Assembly (NCBI GenBank): GCA_950097015.1
Contig: CATNEN010000007.1
Coordinates: 4,640,001-4,704,000 of the forward strand
Origin: Macrostomum hystrix
Lineage: Eukaryota; Platyhelminthes; Macrostomidae
Direction: 5' to 3'
DNA: 64,000 nt
Below, one piece after another: positions 21,782-33,242 of the stretch; within the stretch, counting starts at the first letter, position 1; every line of letters starts with the position of its first letter. The notes beneath the pieces were generated by a model. It was given only the letters and a program-made list of their open reading frames with translations, had not been told where the DNA came from and ran no database searches. Both the position numbers and the translations under genes were made by a program.

Positions 21782-23690
21782 CGTTTTCGGCAAGGGCATT
21801 AGGATATAGTGAGATTTCAATCGCTATCACTCTCAACGACTGCTAAAATAGAACTTCGTTAAGAAGTTAAAAACTGTAGTTAAAACATCGATGCGTGGAT
21901 TAACAAATCCATGCTGAGAATTCTTGCCATGTAGCAGATCTAGGAATCTAAACAGCTCGAATTTAAACTTTATTAAATATTTTATGACTTTGCTTACACA
22001 AATTATTGTTTTGAACAAATGCAATTCTAGAGTGTTTTTGCTTTTCAAGCGGTGATAATTTTTTGGATTCAAATACAGTGTCCTTATCAGGACAAAATGT
22101 AGATTTACTCTATGCCCATACTGTTTCGACCAGTACAATAACATTAATGTTTCTTTCAAAATGCTATCAAACAAGGCCAAAGGACAATATTGTACATTAT
22201 CTTTTAGTAGGCCTAGCCACTTTTTAATCATACAAAAAAACCAAGTCGTCACTTGTCTGATGGCACTGTTGAACTGTCAAATGCCCTTGTATTAATTCGG
22301 CTTTATTTTCACATTTACTTATTTTTACAGGATACTACATCCTGCTGTGGATTTTTAGTTTCTAATTAATTCACCCGAAAACTAATGTCTGGCCAAGACT
22401 GTCTAGTCTCTAAGCTCTCACAAAGTCACAATAAATATAATTTTAATATATTAGTGTGTAGCCTGTTTCTGTGTTTATGTCATTAAAAATATAATTTATG
22501 TATATCAAATGTACTAAACAATGAATAAACTTGCTTGCTTGCTTACTTACCATACTATCAATTGTATAAAAAATACTATATTTTGTGACAATTATGCTAT
22601 TAGGGGCCTATGCCTTAGGCCTACCATTTTTTCACTTATTTTTATTTTTGCCAAACATTTTGGTGAGGTCATAAGTTAGGTATATTTAGAATAACTGACG
22701 ATAGGGGCCAAATTCAATTTAGTAACAATCATTTCATGATAAATTGGTATCATAAACCATCTGGTTGGCCACTAGGGCCTAATATTGGTAACAAAAATGT
22801 TTGTGAGAAGTGGAAGTAAAACAGTATAGTACATCTACCCTTAGGCCTTGGTCTAGCCAAACTATATTTATATGTTCTTGTGCAGTAGGTTGGCTCTAAT
22901 ATTTTATGATTCATTTTAAAACCACAGGTAAATAAAAAAAATGCTACAAATAAGCTGTCTTGAGATTTCTGTTGTCCAAACTTCATCCAACTGGCTATGA
23001 AAGTAGTCAACTACAATGTGTTTAATAAAATTATAGTTTTAAGCACAAGACATAAAGCAATTCTAGTTTATTTAAATTATTAATTTTCATATTCTCAATG
23101 GTGGGACAAGACCTCTTGATGTTAGGACACTTTGCTCTTGATGTCTGGACAGGAACTGTCTAGTTAACTGATTAATTGTACAGATAAACTGGTATAAGGT
23201 TATAACAAATAGAACAAAGAATTCAGATGCATAGTTCCCTTGTACACTTCTACATGATTCAGTTAGCAATTAAAAACTGTACCTAAACAATTTTGTGTTG
23301 TAATTATTCGCAATCAAGAATGCGTACACAAAGTAGTTTGGCAAAAGATGGCAACACACTCAATACAAAATGCAGAAATATATGTAGTTATACAAACATT
23401 GGAAGGCAAAAAAGTGTTTCAATGTGCAACATTGGCAAAAGATGGCAAAACACTCTATAAAATGAAGAAATATATGTAGTTACACAAACATTGAAATTGC
23501 AACAGAAGCAAAAATAACTAACATCAGTATATAACAATATAAAGTAACAAGTTAAGGAAAGGAAAGGCTTGTTGAAAAGTTCATTTGAATTTTGGCAAAA
23601 GCCTTGAAATGATATGCATTTATAATCACTGTCCCTCAGCAGCCGCCATTTGTTTGTAGCTTGACTCAATGCGCTCGAAGTCCCTTTTTA
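21782..23690. other. AT-rich intergenic, nothing recognised
   Basis: Very AT-rich region with only short, unconvincing frames. It should include the SPATA18 promoter just right of 21781. A short near-repeat (TGCAGAAATATATGTAGTTA / AATGAAGAAATATATGTAGT around 23370 and 23460) is the only structure seen. Confidence 0.4.
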
Positions 23691-25434
23691 TTAAGTCAAA
23701 TCACAGAGTAGCGATTAATCCCACGCAGCAGTTCTGGTGGCGCCTGGCATACTGCCAGCACGGATGATGCCTTAATCTCGTCTGTGTCTTCCATTGCTGG
23801 CCATGTGAAATGGTCACTCTTGCCTAACTGGTGCATGAAATTTACGTTGATCATTTCGCCAGTCACGGCCATTACCTGGCCGAGGAACCAGGCTGTGTCG
23901 TAGACAACTGCCACAAATTCGTTCAATTGTGGTGTCTTCAGTAACTCAGTAGTTCAATGACATTGACAAAAATGGTCCATGAATTCTCAGCAGCTTCAGG
24001 CATGTCCAACTGATCTGCGGCATTCGGCAATTCCCAAACCTTGGCGTCATAGCATAGGCAGTTAGCACTGCAATTGCCGGCAAGCTCGAGGTAAAAAATG
24101 GCCAAGCCCTCGGACTTGCGAACATGGTGCGTTTGGCTGATGCCCACCATAGGCAGAATGCCATCACACTCCGACTCCAGCATGTTCAAATATATGCTGA
24201 TGTCATTAGTTGTCACCTGTGGGATGATCACATATGTACAAAACAAAATAAATTTAGGTACTTTCAGAATAATGCCTTGCGAAGGGAAGCAAAGAGCTCT
24301 TTAGGCATTAATTTCATATATTGTATTTTTTTGGATTACCTCAATAAGCAGAATGATTGACTCTACACTCTGTCTTCCATTCATTGCTGCCTGGAGCTCA
24401 GGGATGCTGTTGACAGTTGCGCCAGTTGCAACGGCGCAATCAGAGGTGCGCTTTATAGCAGCTCCGACACCATCAGGGGCTCCCTTGCCGTGACCGGCTT
24501 CTGAATAGAGCCACTGCCAGTTGGAAATTCCTCGGCCAGCCATGTCCCATTGGAACAGAAAAAGAGTGCCCTTATTTCTGTACTGTGATGATGGTGAGTC
24601 AAATGATTGTGACTTCTTGTAGGTTCGGCACAACAACCTGGCAGTGGTCTAAAATGGGCTGTAGGTGAGCCAAAATGGCCGCGGATGTTTTAATCTTGTC
24701 CATCAACACAGTAGCAAAGGATGTTGGCTCACAGCCTTGAATGAAAAATGAAAATATGTAATTTAATTTTGTTTTGATAAACATGCGAGCACTTGGTTTA
24801 TTCACTTAAGCTCTAGCAACAATACTTAAATTTAAAAAATCATCTCAGTTACATCAATAGGTAAGTGCTCACCGCAAGGTACAAGATCCCTTGGTGGATC
24901 ACAATTTCTGGCCAGAAACCAAAGTGCAACACTTGCAACTTGGCACTGTATTTCCCGGAGTAATTTTCCGAGAAGTTGATGTGCAAGATGGTGTGCCCAG
25001 GAGCCAAATTTTCTCGCATGTCATGGATGGCCCTTAGCTGATGCTTGATGCACAGAACTTGCCTAGAAGTTCATTAAAGTGCCGATCGAATCCTGCAGAC
25101 TTGCAGTCCTCTGTCAGAAGGGAGAAATTAGGAGTTACATAAATTCATTTGTTTAGAGCCCAGGACACTCCCCTTAGCATTTCATGCAGTGTTAAAGGAA
25201 TAAAAAAATCATCGAGCTAAAACTCATGCTGTGCGCCTTTATCAGCTGCGTTGATTTGAACTTCGTTCTCTCGCACGTTGTTAGCTCCCACTGCTGGTAT
25301 GTCAGAGTCTCCGGCGCTGCATCAGCAAGTTGTTGAAGGACCGAGTTGTTGCGACAATCGTTGCACTCTAGATACATGCAAGCCTTGGCATCGCTGTTAC
25401 ACACTAGCTGTTGTACAAGGTGAATACTTCTCAC
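23691..25434 (-). pseudogene. transposase-like fossil (FSENY / SQYRNK / EAGHGKG family)
   Basis: In minus-strand order: a cysteine motif ACMYLECNDCRNN (about 25380-25330); HINFSENYSGKYSAKLQ, exon 24873-25062 after acceptor CTTCTAG; CEPTSFATVLMDKIKTS (about 24740); DSPSSQYRNKGTLFLFQW then LYSEAGHGKGAPDGVGAAIK (24600-24310); a Cys-rich segment after acceptor CACAG at 24220; and a C-terminal FVAVVYDTAWFLGQVM / DHFTWPAMEDTDE piece ending at about 23700. This order matches a protein family scattered through invertebrate genomes that I take to be transposon-derived with a DDE/RNase-H-like core (D/E in FSENY, SDGP and EAGHGKG); that reading is inference. The frame breaks near 24598 (stop before the SQYRNK box) and near 23935, and the usual Asp before FSENY is Asn, so it looks dead. 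Confidence 0.6.
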
Positions 25435-26334
25435 GAGTATTTGCCATTTGCTTTAGGATGGACACTTAGTGTGGACACTCTTGCTGAATATATGAACTTG
25501 TTGCTAGGCCTACTTTTTTTATTTTTTCTTAGTAGCTATATAGCTATATTAGCCATAACTATCATCAAATTTTTAATTAGTTTCTTAAAGGTGTTGCAAA
25601 AGACTTAAGAGGTGTTAAAAAACTAAAAAAAGCATTGTTAATTAAGGAAACTATTAGTACTATAAATAACTAGCTAAGAGAATTAGAAAAATATAGCTTG
25701 TATAATTTGATTCAATTTTAGGGTTTTAGAAGACTTTAGATTATAGTTTAAGGCTATAACTAGCCATTACCTTAAGTGTAGTATTATACACTGAAAGAGC
25801 TTTGCATTGTATTCATAAATTTTATTATAGGAAATACATTATAAGACATGTTAAGTGTTGACAAGCTGCTTTACAGATAGGTGTGCTGAGCCTCTGAAAC
25901 AATGACAATGCAGTCCTGCTCTAGTGAGTAAAATCAGAAAATTTGGAACTTTAAGATAAGGGTTTAAAAGTTATGATTTTTAGAATACTGTTGTGGAAAC
26001 ATGTATGTTCATTTCATAAATTTCTAACCTTTTGGTATGTTCTAAAATAACAGTGAAAATCCTATAAATGGTTTTAGCAGTGATCAGTTAAAGCAATCAC
26101 TACAGGGTCTATACTCTATAGTAATGCATTAACTTTTGCTAGTTTGTGTGAAAGTTCTGCTAGCTCTGATCAGATAAGAGAAGAGCAAAGCGTCTGTCTT
26201 CTCTGGGGTGTCTTTTGCATGCCTTATAGTGTTCAGGTGGGCCTTGAGGCCTAGATCCTATATCCTTTATGGATAATATATGTATGGATTGGATATAGGA
26301 TATCCATATTCCCATATCCACCCACAGCCCACCC
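25435..26334. other. AT-rich intergenic upstream of the E2 gene
   Basis: No coding signal. Just upstream of the E2 start (26255-26330) a short palindromic cluster of GGATATAGGATATCC-like words occurs. Confidence 0.4.
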
Positions 26335-28181
26335 ATGGCCTCCAGTAACGATGGTCAGCCGCCCAGCAAGCAGGCAAAGATAAGTTCCTATGCGCAGCAC
26401 AGCACGGCCATTTCTCAGGGCATGGGAATGAGCCCCCATCGCAGCTCTGAGGACTGGCGCCCCGATGACTGCACCGGTGCCCTTCCACCAGCCTGCCTGT
26501 CCCGTGTGACCCGGGAGCTGCTGGACCTCGCCACCAACCCGCTGCCGGGCATCGCTGCAGTCCAGGACGAAGACGATCTTGGCCGGGTTCACGCGCTGCT
26601 CACCGGACCAGCCGGGACGCCGTATCAGGGCGGCTTCTTTTATCTGGTGCTGCGCGTCACCGATCGGTATCCGATGCTGCCGCCTAAGGCGCGACTTATG
26701 ACAACAGGCAATGGCGAGGTAAGGTCTTTATCCCTATATTCTCAATTTCCTCAATCTAGATCTTTGTCCCTATCCCCAATGTCCTAAATGTAGGTCTTTG
26801 TCCCTATCCCCAATGTCCTCAATGTAGGTCTTTGTCCCTATCCTCAATCTTCTCAATTTAGTTCTTTATCCCTATCCCCAATGTCCTCATTGTAGGTCTT
26901 TATCTCCATCCTCATTGGTTCCGTATCCCCTTGCAACCGTCCTTCATACAGGTGCGGTTCAACCCCAACCTGTACAAGAACGGCAAGGTGTGTCTGAGCA
27001 TCCTGGGCACCTGGGACGGGCCCTGCTGGACACCCGCCATGGGCTTTCGCTCCGTGCTGCTCTCCGTACAGTCGCTAATGAACGAGTCTCCTTATCGCAA
27101 CGAGCCCGGCTACTCTTCCGCCGGCGTCAAGAAATGCGAGGCCTACAATGAAGTGATCCAGCACGAGACTCTGCGCGTAGCCGTCTGCGAAATGATGGAA
27201 GGCCGCGTGCCGATGCCCCAGCCGCTCAGACAGGTTTGGTGGGGAGCTGCGTTGTGTTTATCCTTTAGTGTGTATGTGAGATCACATCTCCAAGTTGACA
27301 AATCGACCCTAAGTTGGTAAATTATCCACCAGTACTAGAATTTTATACCCTGTAGCGTGTCGCCGAGTTGGCTGTGCTAGCGTTAGCGCATATTGCTAGA
27401 GTGTCTTTGGTTAAGGAGCTTGTAGCCTTGTGGTTAGAGCGTTGGACTCGCGACTTGAGGTCGGGGGTTCTATTCTCAACTCCACTGGAACAACTTATAT
27501 CCTTTTGCTAGACACTTAAACCTGCATGCTTCAGTTCACCCAGCTGTTAAATCGGTACCAGCATTAGCTGGGGTAATTGAGGTGGGTGTAGTGTCTTCCA
27601 GTCCATGGACTGAACAGCTGAATGCAGCCTTCAGATGCGCCGCGCAATAGCTGCGCCTGTGGTGTCGGCTGCAGCACATCAAAAATAATCAATTATTATT
27701 GTTATTATTATTAGGTTACCAAAAAGTTAGGGCTCTGCCTCTGTGCCCTAGACAAAGTGCCTTAAGAGCACTGCCTAGGTGTGATGTCTGGGGGGGCAGA
27801 ATGTACTCTCCGCCACACCCCACAGTAGTAAAATATCCCACAGTTGGCAAATTATCCCCTAAGTTCGTAAAATTATCCTCGTAGTTTGCGATCCCTACTA
27901 AAAAAAGCCTGCTGCTGAATCGCAAGCTGTCCGCAGTGATTAGAGCTGTCCAACTCATTATCCCGAAACCTCGGCAGGAGATGCGGGCTCTCTTCGGCCA
28001 GCACTACCAGTACTACATCGATGTGTGCAGGAAGCAGCGCAGTCGTGACGGCAAGCCGCTGACGGATCCGTTCAATCCGCGCAACGCCAAGTACAATTAT
28101 GAAGCGCTGGCGAAACGGCTGGCAGCCATCAACCAGCAGCTGGCCGCCGGGGTTGGCGCGGGCTCCAGCTCCAGGCGCTGA
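26335..28181 (+). CDS. UBE2Z: UBE2Z-like ubiquitin-conjugating enzyme E2
   Basis: E2 enzyme of the UBE2Z (USE1) type, which in vertebrates accepts ubiquitin or FAT10 from UBA6. Exons 26335-26718, 26952-27233 and 27978-28181 join in phase 0 (donors GTAAGG and GTTTGG; acceptors ATACAG and GGCAG) to give 289 residues. Visible: [20 protein letters not shown] (UBC core), [20 protein letters not shown] with FNPN in place of the classical HPN, active-site Cys about residue 142 in [26 protein letters not shown], and the UBE2Z-specific [20 protein letters not shown]-terminal helical extension follows (residues 223-289). The start at 26335 sits in a good context (ACCCATGGCC). Shorter at both ends than human UBE2Z. 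Confidence 0.93.
26725..26930. repeat. tandem repeat in UBE2Z-like intron 1, about 34-bp unit
   Basis: Five to six degenerate copies around TCTTTGTCCCTATCCCCAAT with GTCCTCAATGTAGG fill intron 1 (26719-26951). Each copy contains a TAG/CTAG following a pyrimidine run, so potential acceptors are repeated. Confidence 0.8.
27415..27682 (+). mobile_element. SINE family 1, full-length tRNA-derived copy
   Basis: The head GCTTGTAGCCTTGTGGTTAG (A box) and GGTCGGGGGTTCTATTC (B box), about 35 bp apart, is a tRNA-like pol III promoter. The body has GGTACCAGCATTAGCTGGGG, CCAGTCCATGGACTGAACAG and GATGCGCCGCGCAATAGCTG, and the tail ends GTCGGCTGCAGCACATC before an AT-rich run. It lies in intron 2 of the UBE2Z-like gene, same strand. 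Confidence 0.88.
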
Positions 28182-28384
28182 CCCACTGCAATGCTGGCAC
28201 TGGGTGTTTCTTTAGTCAGACTGCAAGTTGATTTTCAGATTTTTTTCTGTTTTGCTGTTTTTTTATCGCTTATGCCATTCAGTCTTGCTATCCTACTCAT
28301 TTTAGTTGAGAAAATCAGTTACAATGGACTCCACAGGAAACTTATTTGGCCCACACAGCAATTTGCGCCCGTTCCCCCGAAATC

Positions 28385-28880
28385 TTAAACTCAGCTGGCC
28401 TCTAAATCCCCAAATCCTTCCTCCAATATCCCAACTGAGCTGGCCTCTAAATCCCCAAATCCTTCCTCCAATATCCCAACTGAGCTGGCCTCTAAATCCC
28501 CAAATCCTTCCTCCAATATCCCAACTGAGCTGGCCTCTAAATCCCCAAATCCTTCCTCCAATATCCCAACTGAGCTGGCCTCTAAATCCTCAAATCCTTC
28601 CTCCAATATCCCAACTGAGCTGGCCTCTTTAAATCTCTAATCCCTTCCTCCAATATCCCAACTGAGCTGGCCTCTTTAAATCTCTAATCCCTTCCTCCAA
28701 TATCCCAACTGAGCTGGCCTCTTTAAATCTCTAATCCCTTCCTCCAATATCCCAACTGAGCTGGCCTCTTTAAATCTCTAATCCCTTCCTCCAATATCCC
28801 AACTGAGCTGGCCTCTTTAAACCTCTAATCTCTTCCTCCGAAAATGCCAAGTCAGCTGGCCTCTTTACATGCCCAATCGC
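28385..28880. repeat. minisatellite, 45-47-bp unit, about 11 copies
   Basis: Copies of AACTGAGCTGGCCTCTAAAT followed by CCCCAAATCCTTCCTCC; from 28620 a longer subtype with CTCTTTAAATCTCTAATC dominates. It starts about 200 bp after the UBE2Z-like stop codon. Confidence 0.95.
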
Positions 28881-29552
28881 TTCCCTCTAATATCCTCATT
28901 TTGGTATCTGCATGCCAGTTAAAACTATTTTGTTACATTTTCTTACGTGTTTATTTTTAACGCAGCTGCCTAAAAAAGCGTTTAAGTCAAATGCATTTTT
29001 CAGCGGTTTATTATATGCAGGCTACTGAGCTATTAGTACCTGTGTTTCTCATTCGATTCCAGCTTGTATTTCAGCGCTCAGCTTAAATGAGCTGTGCTGT
29101 GTAAGGCAACCAATAGTTACTGCAGGGCTATATTATGTAACCGTGGTTGAAAGTCAAGCGAGAGGTGCATTTAGTGACGGGCTCCGCAGTTTGTTGTAAA
29201 TCGCTCTTTAATTTTAAGTCCATCGGTATCAAATGCCTACCGATTTTGAACCAAAAAGACGCGAGCCTTGCCTCTCTACTGTCTGAATTAGCAGTATCAA
29301 CAGCCTATGCGCGGTGCTTCTGTTATTGCGAAAATATTGCGTAAAAAGACATTAAATTTATGAGCGGATATCCTATATTTTGTTTTGGATTTTTTAATAT
29401 GCAGATGTTTTCAGTGTGTTAGAGCTTTCTTGTGCTTTGATTCTATCCCGTCTCTGGAAACAGGAGAATTGAGGCTGAGAATAAATTATTTGATAAAAAA
29501 GATATGAGAGATGAAGCACAATAGGAATAAGCGATGAGAAACTAGATAAGAT
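28881..29552. other. intergenic, nothing recognised
   Basis: Mixed-composition spacer; open frames are short and without family resemblance. Confidence 0.4.
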
Positions 29553-29893
29553 TAAAACACCAGATAGGTAAGAGATTAAAACACCAGATAGGTAAGAGAT
29601 TAAAACACCAGATAGGTAAGAGATTAAAACACCAGATAGGTAAGAGATTAAAACACCAGATAGGTAAGAGATTAAGACACCAGATAGGTAAGAGATTAAA
29701 ACACCAGATAGGTAAGAGATTAAGACACCAGATAGGTAAGAGATTAAGACACCAGATAGGTAAGAGATTAAAACACCAGATAGGTAAGAGATTAAGACAC
29801 CAGATAGGTAAGAGATTAAAACACCAGATAGGTAAGAGATTAAGACACCAGATAGGTAAGAGATTAAAACACCAGATAGGTAAGAGACTAAGA
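29553..29893. repeat. minisatellite, 24-bp unit, about 14 copies
   Basis: Copies of ACACCAGATAGGTAAGAGAT (plus TAAA/TAAG). One position alternates A/G (attaAaaca or attaAgaca). Followed by GAGAC-rich degenerate sequence. Confidence 0.96.
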
Positions 29894-30250
29894 CAGATTA
29901 AGATGAAATACCAGAGAGACACCAGCGAGATTAGACACGGGAAAGATAAGACACGGAAGAGATGAGACGAGAATCGGTGTTGTTAGCTGTCAGCGACCGT
30001 GTTTTTTACCACCACACAAGGTACAGCATTTATCTGGCAACATTGCTGCATAGGGACACGCCACCCTTTCTGTAACTAAGTCGTGGGAGAAATGTAATTA
30101 ACTTTTTCGTCGGGTGGGTCGCTCTTAATTCTTAGCACACACACAGCAGCTGTAGCTTGTGTAACTAAGTCGTTAAAGCGAGAAGCAGAAGGATCGCATG
30201 AAGGTGAATATAGTTGCGAGGGGCTGGGCCTCCCGCACTTGTTAAGTGGG
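29894..30250. other. intergenic spacer
   Basis: Contains GTAACTAAGTCGT twice (about 30074 and 30160). Nothing else recognised. Confidence 0.35.
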
Positions 30251-30251
30251 G

Positions 30252-31172
30252 TACAGAACAGTCTATGGCTGCTTAAGCAGCTGCATCGGTCAGAACAGTC
30301 TATGGCTGCTTAAGCAGCGGCATCGGTCAGAACAGTCTATGGCTGCTTAAGCAGCGGCATCGGTCAGAACAGTCTATGGCTGCTTAAGCAGCGGCATCGG
30401 TCAGAACAGTCTTTGGCTGCTTAAGCAGCGGCATCGGTCAGAACAGTCTATGTTAAGCAGCGGCATCGGTCAGAACAGTCTATGGCTGCTTAAGCAGCGG
30501 CATCGGTCAGAACAGTCTATGGCTGCTTAAGCAGCGGAATCGGTCAGAACAGTCTATGGCTGCTTAAGCAGCGGAATCGGTCAGAACAGTCTATGGCTGC
30601 TTAAGCAGCTGCATCGGTCAGAACAGTCTATGGCTGCTTAAGCAGCGGCATCGGTCAGAACAGTCTTTGGCTGCTTAAGCAGCGGCATCGGTCAGAACAG
30701 TCTATGTTAAGCAGCGGCATCGGTCAGAACAGTCTATGGCTGCTTAAGCAGCGGCATCGGTCAGAACAGTCTATGGCTGCTTAAGCAGCTGCATCGGTCA
30801 GAACAGTCTATGGCTGCTTAAGCAGCGGCATCGGTCAGAACAGTCTATGGCTGCTTAAGCAGCTGCATCGGTCAGAACAGTCTATGGCTGCTTAAGCAGC
30901 GGCATCGGTCAGAACAGTCTATGGCTGCTTAAGCAGCGGCATCGGTCAGAACAGTCTATGGCTGCTTAAGCAGCGGCATCGGTCAGAACAGTCTATGGCT
31001 GCTTAAGCAGCGGCGTCGGTCAGAACAGTCTATGGCTGCTTAAGCAGCGGCATCGGTCAGAACAGTCTATGGCTGTTTAAGCAGCGGAATCGGTCAGAAC
31101 AGTCTATGGCTGCTTAAGCAGCGGCATCGGTCAGAACAGTCTTTGGCTGCTTAAGCAGCGGCATCGGTCAAC
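30252..31172. repeat. 37-bp satellite built around a perfect 14-bp palindrome
   Basis: About 25 copies of CGGTCAGAACAGTCTATG followed by GCTGCTTAAGCAGC and GGCAT. GCTGCTTAAGCAGC is its own reverse complement, so each copy can form a 7-bp-stem hairpin. Two copies share the same internal deletion (CTATGTTAAGCAGC) about 240 bp apart, next to a TCTTTGG variant, which points to block duplication. Confidence 0.97.
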
Positions 31173-32229
31173 TAACAACAAAGATAGTTAAAGTACGAGT
31201 ACAACACTTTCTATTCGCCCAAGCAAGTGGCAGCAGCTTTGGTGGGACAACTCACAGTGAAAATGCACAAGACTAGTCTCTGAGGATCTCGCTTCAAATC
31301 TCCGAATGCCCCTATCTCTGATTTTCTGACGAACCGTTTCCCGAGTTCGCTGTCACATTTTGGAGGGTCTGAGATACTCTGACGCAAATCCTATCCTACG
31401 CTTGCGTGACCTGCTCATGACAGGGAAGCAGCGTGGAGTCCGGTGATCTGAGCTCGAAATTCGGCTGGTTGATTGTGAAATTATAAAAATGTCCACGCCT
31501 GTACTACTTCCTCCGATGATCTTCCACCTTGACATATGAGGTAACGACTCGAGACTCAAGACTCTCAGGTACTACTCACTGCGATGATCTTACACCTAGA
31601 CATATGAGGTAACGACTCAAGACTCTCAGGTACTACTCACTGCGATGATATTGCACCCAGACAGAGATAACGACTTCTCAGGTACTACTCACTGCGATGA
31701 TATTGCACCTAGGACAGAAGTCCGCAAGATTTGCGCTATCAGATAAAAACACTGTCAGCAAACACCCCTGAAGTTACAGTTCGGCAGGATGCTCGCTCCC
31801 AAAGATTACCGTTCATTAGTGACATCGACTCAAAGTCTGTACTCAGTCCTTCTCCCCAAAGGAGTCACGTTCTAGCTGGCTCAGTTATAGAAACTCATCG
31901 AAGGGCTTCTCCGGCCCTTCAACTCCGAGCTCGCGGGAAGTCAACTGTAAAATGTGGCTTTTCTCTTCCCCACTTTGTGTTGTCGCTATTCGGCCATCGA
32001 CTTGGGAGGGAGCCTGTGGCGGTGGCCTGCACGAGTGTGGCACGCAGCAGGTGTTAGTTTTCCCTTGTGCTGTTGTGCATGAGGATAAAATAGATCTTCC
32101 CTGCGCAAAGCTTCAACTTGTGTGCGTCAAGCATCATTATCAGCTTTGTAACATCACGCTTAACGCTAATTACTAGGAGCAGATGTACTTTAAGTCTGAT
32201 AACCTACATATAGGTGTAGTACGAAACAA
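31173..32229. other. unassigned region with a short 60-bp repeat
   Basis: At 31500-31705, three to four copies of GGTACTACTCACTGCGATGA followed by GACATATGAGGTAACGACTC-like sequence form a degenerate tandem repeat. The rest has no recognised gene; 31760-32100 is GC-richer but its frames resemble nothing I know. Confidence 0.5.
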
Positions 32230-33020
32230 GTGAACTGGGGAATAGATATAGAATGGGAAATAGATATAGAATGGGAAATATATATAGAATGGGAAATATA
32301 TATAGAATGGGGAATATATAGAATATGGGGAATAGAAATGGAATAGAGAATAGATATAGAATGGGGAATAGAAATGGAATAGGGAAAAGATATAGAAGGA
32401 GGAATAGAAATGGAATGGGGAATAGATATAGAATGGGGAATAGGTATGGAATAGGGAATAGAAATGGAATAGAGAATAGATATAGAAGGAGGAATAGAAA
32501 TGGAATGGGGAATAGATATAGAAGGAGGAATAGAAATGGAATGGGGAATAGATATAGAATGGGGAATAGAAATGGAATGGGGAATAGATATAGAATGGGG
32601 AATAGAAATGGAATGGGGAATAGAAATGGAATAGAGAATAGATATAGAAGGAGGAATAGAAATGGAATGGGGAATAGTTATAGAATGGGGAATAGAAATG
32701 GAATAGAGAATAGATATAGAAGGAGGAATATAAATGGAATAAGTAATAGATATAGAATGGGGAATAGAAATGGAATAGGGAATAGATATAGAATGGTGAA
32801 TAGATATAGAATGGGGAATAGATATAGAATGGGGAATAGATATAGAATGGGGAATAGATATAGAATGGGGAATATATATAGAATGGGGAATAGATATAGA
32901 ATGGGGAATATATATAGAATGGGGAATATGGAATATATATGGAATGGGGAATAGATATGGAATGGTGAATAGATATGGAATGGGGAATAGAGATGGAATC
33001 GGGAATAGAGAGGGAATGGG
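32230..33020. repeat. purine-rich minisatellite, 18-bp-type units
   Basis: Mixed arrays of GGGGAATAGATATAGAAT and GGGGAATAGAAATGGAAT with AGGAGG variants. It ends about 220 bp upstream of the GPCR start codon. Confidence 0.94.
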
Positions 33021-33242
33021 ATAGAGGCGAAATTAGGGAATACGTCTCGGATGCAGGAATAGAGGTGAAGAATGGTGGGCTTTCGCCGCACCATTTGAAA
33101 ATATTCCCCCCATGCCCAGCTCGTGCCTGGCTTCTGATTGGCTGTCCCGGCTAGTACTTTTCTTAGAGCAGGAGAAGGGAAGCTTCGAGCTAAAAGTCGG
33201 TCCCATTGCCAGCAGCAGCAGCAGCCCAGCTCCCGGCCCGCC

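Noticed and set aside
30252-31172. CRISPR-like array of palindromic repeats
   Set aside because: Repeats are contiguous, with no unique spacers, in a eukaryotic genome; it is a satellite.
32325-32954. Asn/Arg/Gly/Met repeat protein of 209 codons
   Set aside because: Purine-rich 18-bp satellite, no coding context.
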